Counted from the first letter of the stretch, positions 21,140 through 29,828 are shown. The stretch: DNA of 64,000 nucleotides from Thalassotalea nanhaiensis (GCF_031583575.1 NZ_CP134146.1:868001-932000), one strand, 5' to 3'. Numbers and translations are program-made. Notes: generated from the letters alone by a model not told the origin.

Positions 21140-21294
21140 GGAACTTAGTGCCATCCATGGCAAGTAGGCATTCCTTCTTCCTTGAAGTGAGCCGACTTTG
21201 ATGCCATCCATGGCAAGTAGGCATTCCTTCTTCCTTGAAGTGAGCCGACTTTGATGCCATCCATGGCAAGTAGGCATTCCTTCTTCCTTGAAGT
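21140..21294 (-). repeat. Terminator-adjacent repeat array 2 (downstream of tolC)
   Basis: Three tandem copies with a 53-bp period: the core GCCATCCATGGC occurs at 21150, 21203 and 21256. Read from the tolC terminator each unit is ACTTCAAGGAAGAAGGAATG, then a hairpin with arms GCCTACTT/AAGTCGGC around GCCATGGATGGC and an ATCA bulge. An apparent 71-codon ORF on the minus strand here is just the tandem repeat. Confidence 0.88.
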
Positions 21295-21321
21295 AAAAAG
21301 GCGACCATTTGGTCGCCTTTA
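21294..21321 (-). terminator. Intrinsic terminator of tolC
   Basis: GGCGACC (21300-21306) pairs with GGTCGCC (21311-21317) around ATTT. In the tolC direction a TTTTT tract runs directly into ACTTCAAGG of array 2. It could also end hldE transcription from the other side after crossing the repeats. Confidence 0.88.
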
Positions 21322-21342
21322 TTATATCTACAGTATTTAAGA

Positions 21343-22668
21343 TTAATTTACTTCAGATAAACCTTGGTTTATTGCAGCAATATCCTGTTCTGAAATAGTA
21401 CCTGCAGCTTCTTTCAAACGTAGCATGTTGGTAATGTATTGGTAACGAGTCGTAGATAGATTACGTTTAGCGTTATACAAGTTACGTGTACTTTCTAACA
21501 CATCAACAATAGTACGAGTACCAACTTCAAAACCTGCTTCTGTTGCTTTTAACGCACTTTCAGCTGAAATTACCGATTGCTCAAAGGCTTTAACACCTGA
21601 GATTGTGGCAACGATAGTATTGTATGAATTACGAGATTCACGCACGATACCACGGTAAGTAATTTGCATATCTTGGCTAGCAGCAACATAGTTATGTTGG
21701 GCAGCTCGAACTTTTGAGCTGGTGTTGCCACCAGAATAAATTGGTACGTTTAATTGAATACCAATTGATTGATCATCTTGCTCATAAGATGTTAATGCTG
21801 AGTAATCATCATCAACATCACTTTGGCCAATGCTACCAGTCAAGCTAAGAGTCGGTAAGTGACCGGCACTTTCAATATCAATGGCTTCTTTCGATATATC
21901 CATGCTGATTTTTTGTGAAATCAACTGTAAATTTTTCGCTTCTGCCATTTTTTGCCAATCATTAGCACTACTTGGAGAAGGCATTACGGCACTAAAACGT
22001 TCAGTGTTTAATACGTTTAAATCTCTTGGGTAAGCACCGGTTATTTCGCGAAGAATTTCCTCAGAGGTATAAACCGCGTTTTGTGCGCGAATTTCTTCGG
22101 CAATTGAGTTATCAAATTGAGCCTGAGCTTCATGAACGTCTGTAATTGCTGTTAAACCAACAGAGAAACGTTGTTTAGTTTGTTCTAATTGACGTTCAAT
22201 TGCTTTTTTCTCTGCTTGGGCGAAATCTAATCCGTCATAGGCAGCTAGAACATTAAAGTAGGCTTCAGTAACGCGAGTGATCATTTGTTGTTTAACAAAT
22301 TGATAATTAATATCACTTTGGTGCGCACGTTTTTTCGCTGTGTCTAAACCTAACCAGCTATTGTGATGGTATAACTGCATATTCAAATTTAATGCAATAC
22401 GAGTTGTTTCACTGTCTTGTACTGTATTGCCTTCGATTTCAACTTCTTGAGTACCGAAAGATGCAATAGCATTTAATTGAGGCATTAATACTGAACGAGA
22501 CTGTTCAATCGTTTCTTGAGCCGATTTAAACTGAGCTTCAGCTCTTAAAACTGTAGGATCATTTTGTAGTGCTAACTGGTATATTTCTTGTAAATCTTGT
22601 GCGGCTACTATTGAACTAGAGCTAGCTAACACAACACCAATAAATAAAGAGTTAAATTTGTTTGTCAT
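21343..22668 (-). CDS. tolC: Outer-membrane efflux channel TolC
   Basis: Trimeric outer-membrane channel for drug efflux and type I secretion. The 441-residue protein has a signal peptide (about 1-23, ending VAAQ), then two repeated outer-membrane efflux domains (about 25-215 and 225-425) rich in long helices, such as DLQEIYQLALQNDPTVLRAEAQ. The ATG at 22683 lacks a ribosome site, whereas ATG 22668 has GGAAAAG six bases before it, so I choose the latter. It is divergent from nudF, as in E. coli. Confidence 0.93.
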   Translation of the reverse strand: MTNKFNSLFIGVVLASSSSIVAAQDLQEIYQLALQNDPTVLRAEAQFKSAQETIEQSRSVLMPQLNAIASFGTQEVEIEGNTVQDSETTRIALNLNMQLYHHNSWLGLDTAKKRAHQSDINYQFVKQQMITRVTEAYFNVLAAYDGLDFAQAEKKAIERQLEQTKQRFSVGLTAITDVHEAQAQFDNSIAEEIRAQNAVYTSEEILREITGAYPRDLNVLNTERFSAVMPSPSSANDWQKMAEAKNLQLISQKISMDISKEAIDIESAGHLPTLSLTGSIGQSDVDDDYSALTSYEQDDQSIGIQLNVPIYSGGNTSSKVRAAQHNYVAASQDMQITYRGIVRESRNSYNTIVATISGVKAFEQSVISAESALKATEAGFEVGTRTIVDVLESTRNLYNAKRNLSTTRYQYITNMLRLKEAAGTISEQDIAAINQGLSEVN

Positions 22669-22828
22669 GAGTTTCTTTTCCATTATTTACACAAACTGCC
22701 TTATATTTGCTAGTTAGTGTAGCGTTTTTTAATGCTATGCTGAACAATAATAAATCAATTCAACCTGAATAAAGTGTAACAGAATTTTTTTTGTAACACA
22801 TTGTTATAGCTAAAAAGTATTACAACAT

Positions 22829-23455
22829 ATGACAAAGAGTAACACTATTAAACAATATTGTTCTGGCGATGTCACCGTAATGGCACGCGATATTAAGTAC
22901 CATGGGTTTTTTCGTATTGATCAATATCAAATTAAACATAGATTATTTAATGGACAATGGAGCGGGTTAATTTCACGTGAAATATTTGAACGTGGTGATG
23001 CTGTGGTGTTAATTCCCTACGATCCTGTTAACAAAAATGTATTGTTAATTGAACAGTTTCGCCCTGGTGCTGTTCGAACAGAATCATGTCCTTGGTGTTT
23101 TGAGTTTATTGCCGGTATGTTTGGCGAGAATGAGCGCCCAATAGATGTGGCAATTAGAGAGGCAGAAGAAGAAGCCAATCTGATTGTTAATGAGCATCAA
23201 ATACGACATGTAATGAATTATTTATCCAGCCCAGGTGGAACAAGTGAGAAGTTATATATGTACGTCGCGTTAATGGACCTCTCTAAAGTCGTTAATGGTT
23301 GCGTTTCAGGCCTTGATGAAGAGAATGAGGATATAAAGTCGCACTTAATGGAGTTAGATAGCGCCATTAATTTGTTAAATGATGGTAAGATCAATAATGC
23401 ATCAACAATTATTGGCTTACAGTGGTTGGCATTGAATCATACAGAACTGGTCTAA
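22829..23455 (+). CDS. nudF: ADP-ribose pyrophosphatase, NudF type
   Basis: Nudix hydrolase splitting ADP-ribose to AMP and ribose 5-phosphate. The 208 residues carry a Nudix box at about 94-116 (GMFGENERPIDVAIREAEEE and on), with RE and EE metal ligands present; the usual glycine near the end of the box is asparagine (EEEANL). The upstream FRPGAVR and the downstream PGGTSEKLYMYVA match the ADP-ribose subfamily. First gene of nudF-yqiB-cpdA-yqiA(-parE), the same order as in E. coli. Confidence 0.93.
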   Translation: MTKSNTIKQYCSGDVTVMARDIKYHGFFRIDQYQIKHRLFNGQWSGLISREIFERGDAVVLIPYDPVNKNVLLIEQFRPGAVRTESCPWCFEFIAGMFGENERPIDVAIREAEEEANLIVNEHQIRHVMNYLSSPGGTSEKLYMYVALMDLSKVVNGCVSGLDEENEDIKSHLMELDSAINLLNDGKINNASTIIGLQWLALNHTELV

Positions 23456-23485
23456 ATATTAATTAATATTGGAATATAAATTAAA

Positions 23486-23935
23486 ATGGCAAAATATCGC
23501 CCAAGCTTGAAAGGGCTTGATCAATCATTTGAAAAAAACTATATGCTGATAACCCGTTTACTCGGGGATATGGATATTGAGGGTGATGAGCGATATTTTT
23601 TTATTACCGATGTACTGGAATATAAAATAGCGATAACCGAGAAAACTAAATACACTCATGTGGTTGAGTTTAAACAACTGGTCAGTCAAACAGAATCATT
23701 AGCGAGTAAAGTACATTTACCTAAGCCAAGTATGACAATTCGTATTTATCACGATGCGCGTTTAGCCGAAGTAATAGAAAGCCAATACATAAAGCAAATT
23801 AAACCTAGATATGATTACCCTAATCAGGAAATGCATTTACCTGATGAAAAACAGCAAACTCAGCATTTTCTTACTGAATGGCTGCACCTTTGTTTAACAG
23901 AAGGTAAAGCAAACATACACCTTGATATCAAATAG
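23486..23935 (+). CDS. yqiB: DUF1249 family protein (YqiB-like)
   Basis: Uncharacterised 149-residue protein. It starts MAKYRPSLKGLDQSFEKNYMLITRLL and contains TIRIYHDARLAEVIESQ and KQQTQHFLTEWLHLCLTEG, which I recognise as DUF1249/YqiB. No signal peptide, membrane segment or catalytic motif is evident, so it is probably cytosolic. Its constant place between nudF and cpdA is the best functional hint; no activity is known to me. Confidence 0.88.
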   Translation: MAKYRPSLKGLDQSFEKNYMLITRLLGDMDIEGDERYFFITDVLEYKIAITEKTKYTHVVEFKQLVSQTESLASKVHLPKPSMTIRIYHDARLAEVIESQYIKQIKPRYDYPNQEMHLPDEKQQTQHFLTEWLHLCLTEGKANIHLDIK

Positions 23936-23956
23936 TATATAAAGCCTAACATAACG

Positions 23957-24712
23957 ATGAATTCTATAACTATCGCTCAATTTTCAGATTGCCATTTGTT
24001 TTCGACTAAAGGTGGTATGCATTATGGTCATAATGTTTTCACCAACCTTACAAGCGTACTTTCTGAACTCGCTAGTATGAAAGACTTAGATGCCGCTGTA
24101 TTCACTGGTGACTTAACTCAAGATCATAGTGATGAATCGTATCAACTGTTTAATCAAGTAATTATTGACAGCAACCTGAGTTGCCCGATTTATTGGTTAG
24201 CGGGAAATCATGATGACACTTTGTTGCTAAGCAAACACTTAACAGCAATGAATATTCAAGCGGACAAAGATATAACAATGAATGATTGGCGTTTGTTATT
24301 AATCGACTCTAAAAGTGACACGCCTGCAGGTTTGGTCAACGAAAAACAACAAGGGAGAATTCGAAGTAAAACTAAGGATATTGAAAACACCTTAATCTTT
24401 ATGCATCATCACGCCATTGATGTTGGTTATTTTATTGATAAACATGGCCTGAAAAACCAACAAGAATTTTGGATGGCGGTCGATCATAATAAAACGATAA
24501 AAGCCATTTGTTGTGGACATATACATCAAGGGTTAAATATCGTAGCAAACGAGCAATATTCAGTGCCACTATATACATGCCCGGCTACTTCAATACAATT
24601 TGACCCACAAGCTGATACTGTTTCAGCATTGAACAGCGGCCCAGGGTATCGTTTGCTGGAGTTGTTTAGCGACGGCACTATAAAAACGTCGATTAATCAT
24701 TTACCACAATAA
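23957..24712 (+). CDS. cpdA: 3',5'-cyclic-AMP phosphodiesterase
   Basis: Class III phosphodiesterase that lowers cAMP and tunes CRP-dependent transcription. The 251-residue metallophosphoesterase has D11-C-H13, GDLTQD (51-56), GNHD (83-86), MHHHA (148-152) and CGHIHQG (185-191), the complete metal-binding set. It lies 21 bp after yqiB and 19 bp before yqiA. Confidence 0.94.
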   Translation: MNSITIAQFSDCHLFSTKGGMHYGHNVFTNLTSVLSELASMKDLDAAVFTGDLTQDHSDESYQLFNQVIIDSNLSCPIYWLAGNHDDTLLLSKHLTAMNIQADKDITMNDWRLLLIDSKSDTPAGLVNEKQQGRIRSKTKDIENTLIFMHHHAIDVGYFIDKHGLKNQQEFWMAVDHNKTIKAICCGHIHQGLNIVANEQYSVPLYTCPATSIQFDPQADTVSALNSGPGYRLLELFSDGTIKTSINHLPQ

Positions 24713-24731
24713 ACCGTTAGCAGAATAATTA

Positions 24732-25322
24732 ATGAAACAAAAAATATTGGTGATTCATGGTTTTAACAGTTCACCACAATCACTAAAAGCTCAAATAACC
24801 AAGCAATATATCCAACAAAACTTCCCGAGTGTCGAAGTGATTTGTCCGCAGTTGTTATCAAATCCTAATGCCGCTATAGAGCAATTAAGCAATATTATTG
24901 ACAGTGATAATCAATGTCGGTGGTTTTTAACCGGTTCATCACTTGGTGGCTACTTTGCCACCTATTTGGCTGATAAATATAATTTAAAAGCGGCATTGAT
25001 AAACCCGGCAGTAAAGCCTTATGAATTATTAGACGATATTCTTGGTGAACAAACCAACCCATATACCAATGAAGTGTATCAAGTCACTCTTGAGCACATG
25101 CACCATTTAAAGACCTTTGAAATTGATAAAATAAACGCAAAAAATCTTTTAGTTATGGTACAAACAGGTGATGAAGTGTTAGATTATCAACAAGCAGTTA
25201 ATAAATACCAACAAAGCCAGCTTTGTGTGCAGCAAGGTGGTGATCATAGCTTTATTAATTTTGACAAAATGCTGCCAGATATTGTTAATTTTTTTCAGTT
25301 AAATAAAACCATTAGCAATTGA
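24732..25322 (+). CDS. yqiA: Esterase YqiA, alpha/beta hydrolase
   Basis: Small cytosolic acyl-CoA/ester hydrolase family of 196 residues. HGFNSSPQS (9-17) forms the oxyanion region, GSSLGG (68-73, nucleophile S70) is the elbow, and GGDHSF near 175 supplies the histidine. It precedes parE by about 115 bp as in E. coli, but an inverted repeat separates them, suggesting that parE has its own control. Confidence 0.92.
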   Translation: MKQKILVIHGFNSSPQSLKAQITKQYIQQNFPSVEVICPQLLSNPNAAIEQLSNIIDSDNQCRWFLTGSSLGGYFATYLADKYNLKAALINPAVKPYELLDDILGEQTNPYTNEVYQVTLEHMHHLKTFEIDKINAKNLLVMVQTGDEVLDYQQAVNKYQQSQLCVQQGGDHSFINFDKMLPDIVNFFQLNKTISN

Positions 25323-25356
25323 AATTAATTCAATAATATAATTAATATCTAAACCG

Positions 25357-25388
25357 TTCAGTTAACTTGATTCAACGGGTTAACTGAA
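25357..25388. promoter_or_regulatory. Inverted repeat between yqiA and parE (possible operator or rho-independent hairpin)
   Basis: TTCAGTTAAC (25357-25366) and GTTAACTGAA (25379-25388) are perfect 10-bp inverted repeats with a 12-bp spacer. No T-tract follows, so a simple terminator is unlikely. It lies 49 bp before parE. Confidence 0.5.
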
Positions 25389-25436
25389 GTAAAAATATAA
25401 ACAGTGTTATCGATAATAAAATAACTAGAAGAATCC

Positions 25437-27326
25437 ATGACTGATCAATATAACTCCGAATCCATTGAAGTCTTAAGTGGCTTAGACCCAGTACGTCGCC
25501 GACCGGGCATGTACACTGATACCATTCGCCCTAACCATCTTGGCCAAGAGGTGATCGATAACTCAGTCGATGAAGCATTAGCCGGCCATGCACAAAATAT
25601 TCAAGTGATATTACATGAAGATCAATCATTAGAAGTTATTGATGATGGTCGTGGTATGCCAACTGATATACATCCAGAAGAAGGTGTCCCAGGCGTTGAA
25701 TTAATATTTTGCCGATTACACGCCGGTGGTAAATTTTCTGGTGATAACTATCAATTTTCTGGTGGTCTCCATGGTGTTGGTATTTCGGTTGTTAATGCAT
25801 TATCCAATCGTGTTGAAGTAACAGTTAAGCGTAATCAACAAGTATTTGAGATGGCATTTGAGCATGGCGAAAAAGTTTCAGATCTAACGGTTGTAGGTGA
25901 GGTTGGCAAACGTAATACAGGAACTAGAGTCCGTTTTTGGCCGGATGCTAGCTATTTTGATTCGCATAAATTCTCAGTTTCTAAACTTATTCATATTTTA
26001 AAAGCAAAAGCGGTACTTTGTCCCGGCTTAAATATAAAGTTTAATGACAAGGTTTCTAATACTAAACACCAGTGGTGTTACCAAAACGGTTTACAAGATT
26101 ACTTAGTTGAAGCGCTTAAGGGGTATGTGAGCTTACCGGAAGTACCATTCATTGGTTCGTTCACGTCACAACATGAAGCTGTAGACTGGGCTGTGTGTTG
26201 GTTGCCAGAAGGTGGTGAAAGCGTTGGTGAGAGTTATGTAAACTTAATACCGACAATCCAAGGCGGTACTCATGTAAATGGTTTACGTCAAGGTCTGCTC
26301 GATTCAATGCGCGAGTTTTGTGAGTTCAGAAATTTAATCCCGCGCGGCCTTAAATTAACACCGGATGATATCTGGGACAAATGTTCGTATATTCTTTCGG
26401 TTAAAATTCAAGACCCGCAATTTGCTGGACAAACTAAAGAACGTTTATCATCACGTCAATGTGCTGCCTTTGTATCAGGTGTGGTAAAAGACTCATTTAG
26501 TTTATGGCTAAATGAACATACTGAAATTGCTGAAGCGCTTGCCGAATTTTGTATCTCTAACGCGCAACGTCGATTGCGAGCGAGTAAAAAGGTCGTTCGT
26601 AAAAAGGTAACACAAGGCCCAGCATTGCCAGGGAAATTAACCGACTGTGGTTCTGGCGAACCGGAGCGAACAGAATTGTTTTTAGTAGAGGGTGACTCTG
26701 CGGGTGGTAGTGCTAAACAAGCTCGCGACAGAGACTTTCAAGCAATTATGCCTTTACGCGGTAAAATTCTTAACTCATGGGAAGTTGAATCAGGGCAAAT
26801 TTTAGCCTCACAAGAAATTCACGATATTTCTGTTGCGTTAGGAATTGATCCTGACTCTGAAGATTTATCAACACTAAGATATGGCAAAATTTGTATATTA
26901 GCTGATGCCGATTCGGATGGGTTACATATTGCCACATTACTTTGTGCACTATTCACTCAACACTTTTTACCATTAGTACAAGCTGGCCATGTATTCGTTG
27001 CTATGCCGCCCTTATATCGGATTGATATTGGCAAGGAAGTTTACTATGCCTTAGATGAGCAAGAAAAAGATGGCGTGCTTGACCGAATAGAAGCTGAGAA
27101 AAAGCGCGGTAAAGTTAATGTGCAGCGCTTTAAAGGATTAGGTGAAATGAACCCTCTGCAACTTCGTGAAACCACAATGGATCCTAACACCCGTCGCCTA
27201 GTACAACTTACGGTTGACGATTTTGATGTGACTATGGAGATAATGGATATGTTGTTATCTAAAAAACGCTCTGGTGATCGCAAAGAATGGCTGCAAGATA
27301 AGGGGAATTTGGTCGATTTTGACTAA
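25437..27326 (+). CDS. parE: DNA topoisomerase IV subunit B
   Basis: ATPase subunit of topoisomerase IV, which decatenates daughter chromosomes. The 629 residues contain the GHKL ATP site (VIDNSVDEALAGH about 40-52, DDGRGMP, GGLHGVG), the transducer domain, and the Toprim block EGDSAGGSAKQARDRDFQ with DADSDGLH. The C-terminus has FKGLGEMNP. Length corresponds to E. coli ParE (630) and not GyrB. Its partner parC lies 3 kb downstream beyond an insertion of four genes. Confidence 0.97.
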   Translation: MTDQYNSESIEVLSGLDPVRRRPGMYTDTIRPNHLGQEVIDNSVDEALAGHAQNIQVILHEDQSLEVIDDGRGMPTDIHPEEGVPGVELIFCRLHAGGKFSGDNYQFSGGLHGVGISVVNALSNRVEVTVKRNQQVFEMAFEHGEKVSDLTVVGEVGKRNTGTRVRFWPDASYFDSHKFSVSKLIHILKAKAVLCPGLNIKFNDKVSNTKHQWCYQNGLQDYLVEALKGYVSLPEVPFIGSFTSQHEAVDWAVCWLPEGGESVGESYVNLIPTIQGGTHVNGLRQGLLDSMREFCEFRNLIPRGLKLTPDDIWDKCSYILSVKIQDPQFAGQTKERLSSRQCAAFVSGVVKDSFSLWLNEHTEIAEALAEFCISNAQRRLRASKKVVRKKVTQGPALPGKLTDCGSGEPERTELFLVEGDSAGGSAKQARDRDFQAIMPLRGKILNSWEVESGQILASQEIHDISVALGIDPDSEDLSTLRYGKICILADADSDGLHIATLLCALFTQHFLPLVQAGHVFVAMPPLYRIDIGKEVYYALDEQEKDGVLDRIEAEKKRGKVNVQRFKGLGEMNPLQLRETTMDPNTRRLVQLTVDDFDVTMEIMDMLLSKKRSGDRKEWLQDKGNLVDFD

Positions 27327-27353
27327 TTAATCAAAACTTTAGCTTTTAACTAT

Positions 27354-27381
27354 ACCTAGGTAACCCCCGAATTACCTAGGT
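27354..27381. repeat. Inverted repeat downstream of parE
   Basis: ACCTAGGTAA (27354-27363) and TTACCTAGGT (27372-27381) pair perfectly around an 8-base loop. The tail TCTATCCTC is only weakly T-rich, so this may be a poor terminator. The remaining sequence to 27562 is AT-rich leader of the first SYLF gene. Confidence 0.55.
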
Positions 27382-27562
27382 TCTATCCTCATACATTTCA
27401 TTAATTACATTTTTCATACAAATAAATACTATTCACATACAGACAACATAAAATTAACAACTATACTTTATAACAAGTCTAGTTATTTCAGTGAGTTAGT
27501 TTTTTGTTTCACTGTAAACTTTTAGCAAATATTATAAAGTAACAATAAAAAAGGTAATGTTG

Positions 27563-28114
27563 ATGAAAAAATTAATTGTACTACTCGCTACTGTCGTTTT
27601 ATCCGCTTGTTCTGCTACAGGGGATACCCCAGGCGAACAAAAAGCCGCAATTGCTGCGATGAATAACCAAGTTATCGCTGATGTCGAAAAAGCCAGTCCC
27701 GGTGCTATGAACCATATTAAGTCGGCGCCCGGTTATGCAACGTTTAGTAATGCTCAAATCAATCTTATTTTTGTTGCTGCTGGTGGCGGCTACGGTGTTG
27801 TAAACAATAATCAAACTGGCGCTAAAACATACATGGATATGTATGAAGGCGGTATTGGTTTTGGTTTAGGTGCTAAAGATTTTAGGGCTGTTTTCGTATT
27901 TAATACAGCTAAATCAATGAACATGTTTGTTGAAGAAGGTTGGGCGTTTGGCGCTGAAGCCGATGCTGCGGCAAAAGCTGATGAAAAAGGTGGTGAAGTC
28001 GGTGGTGGTGTTACCATTGGTGACATTACAGTATATCAGTTAACCGAAACTGGCTTAGCAATACAAGCAACCGTTAAAGGCACTAAATACGTCAAGAATG
28101 AAGAATTAAATTAA
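27563..28114 (+). CDS. SYLF/YSC84-domain lipoprotein, copy 1
   Basis: A 183-residue probable lipoprotein. The lipobox VVLSAC places the acylated cysteine at residue 16. Downstream I recognise a SYLF-type (Ysc84-related) lipid-binding domain: SAPGYATFSNAQINLIFVAAGGGYGVV, then KTYMDMYEGGIGFGLGAKDFRAVFVFN, then the C-terminal TVYQLTETGLAIQATVKGTKYV. SYLF domains bind phospholipids in eukaryotes; bacterial roles are unknown. ATG 27563 has AAGG eight bases upstream; the ATG at 27557 is too close to it. This is the first and best conserved of three tandem paralogues. Confidence 0.82.
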   Translation: MKKLIVLLATVVLSACSATGDTPGEQKAAIAAMNNQVIADVEKASPGAMNHIKSAPGYATFSNAQINLIFVAAGGGYGVVNNNQTGAKTYMDMYEGGIGFGLGAKDFRAVFVFNTAKSMNMFVEEGWAFGAEADAAAKADEKGGEVGGGVTIGDITVYQLTETGLAIQATVKGTKYVKNEELN

Positions 28115-28138
28115 TTTCATCTGCTGTTTACTGTTGTA

Positions 28139-28166
28139 AGCTGCCAAAAAAATTGGCAGCTTTTTG
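28139..28166 (+). terminator. Intrinsic terminator after SYLF copy 1
   Basis: AGCTGCCAA (28139-28147) pairs with TTGGCAGCT (28153-28161) followed by TTTTT. No repeat array starts here, unlike the terminator after copy 3. Confidence 0.85.
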
Positions 28167-28205
28167 GGCATTAAACTAAACAAAATTGATTAATAAAAAA
28201 TATTA

Positions 28206-28724
28206 ATGATGAAACATATTATATTAACTCTGTTATTCGCTTTATTTTCTTGCACAAGCTCAAGTCCTCCCGCTGGACATCAACGTGCAGAGATCCTAAA
28301 AATACGTGATTTAACAATTGATCAAATTGATAAGCATGAACCAGAGTTAACTTATCAATTAAAGTCTGCTTCAGGTTATGCCATATTTTCGAATCAAAAA
28401 AATAAAAAAATCAAATTGCCCGAAGGGATTGGGATTGGTGTTATCCATAATAATGTAAATGGATCGAATTATTATTTGCTTGCTGATACTGAATTAGTAA
28501 AGAGTCCGAACAGTCGATTTATTGTATTGTTTTTAAATGACACCGAAGTGCAAAGCTTTATCAGTTATGCCAAGGTCATTAATGATAAGACATTGATGTC
28601 TTCACACCCAAAAATAGATTTAAGTGCAAGAGCCATCAAAATCTATCAAGTTGATATTGATGGCAAAGCTGCGTTAATCACTGTTGACAGTGCTAGATTT
28701 TGGCAAAGTGACAGATTAAATTAG
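28206..28724 (+). CDS. Divergent SYLF-like lipoprotein, copy 2
   Basis: A 172-residue probable lipoprotein (lipobox LFALFSC near residues 10-16) that aligns with its neighbours by position: LKSASGYAIFSNQ corresponds to IKSAPGYATFSNA of copy 1, SRFIVLFLND to RAVFVFN, and the end SARFWQSDRLN to GTKYVKNEELN. The glycine-rich central part is largely lost and replaced by KNKKIKLPEGIGIGVIHNN. The frame is intact, so it looks like a fast-evolving paralogue rather than a broken gene. Function unknown. Confidence 0.65.
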   Translation: MMKHIILTLLFALFSCTSSSPPAGHQRAEILKIRDLTIDQIDKHEPELTYQLKSASGYAIFSNQKNKKIKLPEGIGIGVIHNNVNGSNYYLLADTELVKSPNSRFIVLFLNDTEVQSFISYAKVINDKTLMSSHPKIDLSARAIKIYQVDIDGKAALITVDSARFWQSDRLN

Positions 28725-28854
28725 TCACCCTTCCTTTATTGGTTACATTTAAAAAACATAATGCTAACAAATCTATCGATCTTAACGTTTCAATAAAATT
28801 TATAATTGCCTTATACATTTAGGATAAAAACACTCAAAGAAACAAGGCGTTTAT

Positions 28855-29379
28855 ATGAAAACATTTTTTGCACTACTCGTTGCTTTTGTCGTTTCCGGCT
28901 GTTCATCTGTTGGTGATACAAGGTATGCAATGGCGAACAATCATATGAATCAAATTAGTAATATTGAAGAGATTAGTCCTGGAGCTCTAACTGAAATTAA
29001 TGAAGCGCCTGGTTTTGCGGTATTTAGTACTGCAGAGGTAAATTTGCTGGTTGTCTCTACCGGAACAGGCCATGGCGCTGTTTATAATAATGAAACCGGT
29101 GAAAGAACATATATGGACGTATTTGAGAGTGGTGTAGGTGTAGGAATTGGTGGTAAAGATGTGAATACGATTTTGGTATTTAACACTATGGAGTCGCTAG
29201 AAAAATTTACTGAAGAGGGCTGGATTTTTGATAATGAGCTTGATGCAAGCGGTAATGGTTCTGTTGTAAATGGTGAACAAATTGGCGATATTACTTTGTA
29301 TCAATCGACTAAAACCGGTGTAAATCTACACGCCATGTTAAAAGGTACTCGCTTCTCCAAAAGTGAAGATTTGAATTAA
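28855..29379 (+). CDS. SYLF/YSC84-domain lipoprotein, copy 3
   Basis: A 174-residue probable lipoprotein with lipobox FVVSGC. It parallels copy 1 throughout: EISPGALTEINEAPGFAVFSTAEVNLLVVSTGTGHGAVYNNETGERTYMDVFESGVGVGIGGKD and a C-terminal TLYQSTKTGVNLHAMLKGTRFS shown here only as family landmarks. A separate upstream AT-rich stretch (28725-28854) probably carries its own promoter. Its terminator at 29398-29432 abuts repeat array 3. Confidence 0.8.
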   Translation: MKTFFALLVAFVVSGCSSVGDTRYAMANNHMNQISNIEEISPGALTEINEAPGFAVFSTAEVNLLVVSTGTGHGAVYNNETGERTYMDVFESGVGVGIGGKDVNTILVFNTMESLEKFTEEGWIFDNELDASGNGSVVNGEQIGDITLYQSTKTGVNLHAMLKGTRFSKSEDLN

Positions 29380-29397
29380 CATTGACAGTTATAAAAG

Positions 29398-29432
29398 AAG
29401 CCGGAGATATTTAAAATGTCTCCGGCTTTTTT
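29398..29432 (+). terminator. Intrinsic terminator of SYLF copy 3
   Basis: AAGCCGGAGA (29398-29407) pairs with TCTCCGGCTT (29419-29428), followed by a T run. Array 3 begins at the next base. Confidence 0.9.
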
Positions 29433-29775
29433 AATTCATGGATGAATTAACTTAGAATTACCATGGAGGGTATAAATTCTGTTACATCAGGGAGGATGGA
29501 ATGTCGACTTGCCATGGATGGCAATAAAGTCGACTCAATTCATGGAAGAAGGAATGCAAATCGCCATGGACCGCTCTATCACATCCTCGGCAATTGCTCC
29601 CTGCATTGCTCTAATATACAACATCCATATTGAAAATGTGATCACGGCATATACAACCTCCATGTTGAAAACGGCAATAAAGTCGACTCTATTCATGGAT
29701 GAATTAACTTAGAATTACCATGGAGGGTATAAATTCTGTTACTCATGGAAGAAGTAATGTAAATCGCCATGGCTG
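29433..29775 (+). repeat. Terminator-adjacent repeat array 3, with nested segment
   Basis: Composite array filling the gap between SYLF copy 3 and the VOC gene. Two near-identical modules (about 29433-29482 and 29692-29741) contain the hairpin with arms AGAATT/AATTCT. One hairpin with perfect arms GTCGACTT/AAGTCGAC around GCCATGGATGGC and an AATA bulge lies near 29503-29534. A nested segment spans 29564-29674. A 67-codon ORF at 29509-29712 is repeat-derived and not a gene. Confidence 0.85.
29564..29674 (+). repeat. Nested ~110-bp segment shared with array 5
   Basis: From CCATGGACCGC to GTTGAAAACGGC this block matches 34721-34830 at most positions (ATCACATCCTCGG, ATTGCTCCCTGCATT, TAATATACAAC, GGCATATACAAC). 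It splits a hairpin core: here the left arm (GCAAATC) and right arm (AAAGTCGAC) no longer pair, suggesting recombination between units. Confidence 0.75.
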
Positions 29776-29828
29776 CAAATGGATTTATGTGTACAATATC
29801 ATTAAGTACATACATTTATAGGCTGAAA

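Noticed and set aside
21093-21308. Minus-strand ORF of 71 codons with an internally repeated protein
   Set aside because: It is the translation of the 53-bp tandem array 2; no ribosome site or family.
29509-29712. 67-codon plus-strand ORF after SYLF copy 3
   Set aside because: Entirely composed of repeat array 3 modules and the nested segment.
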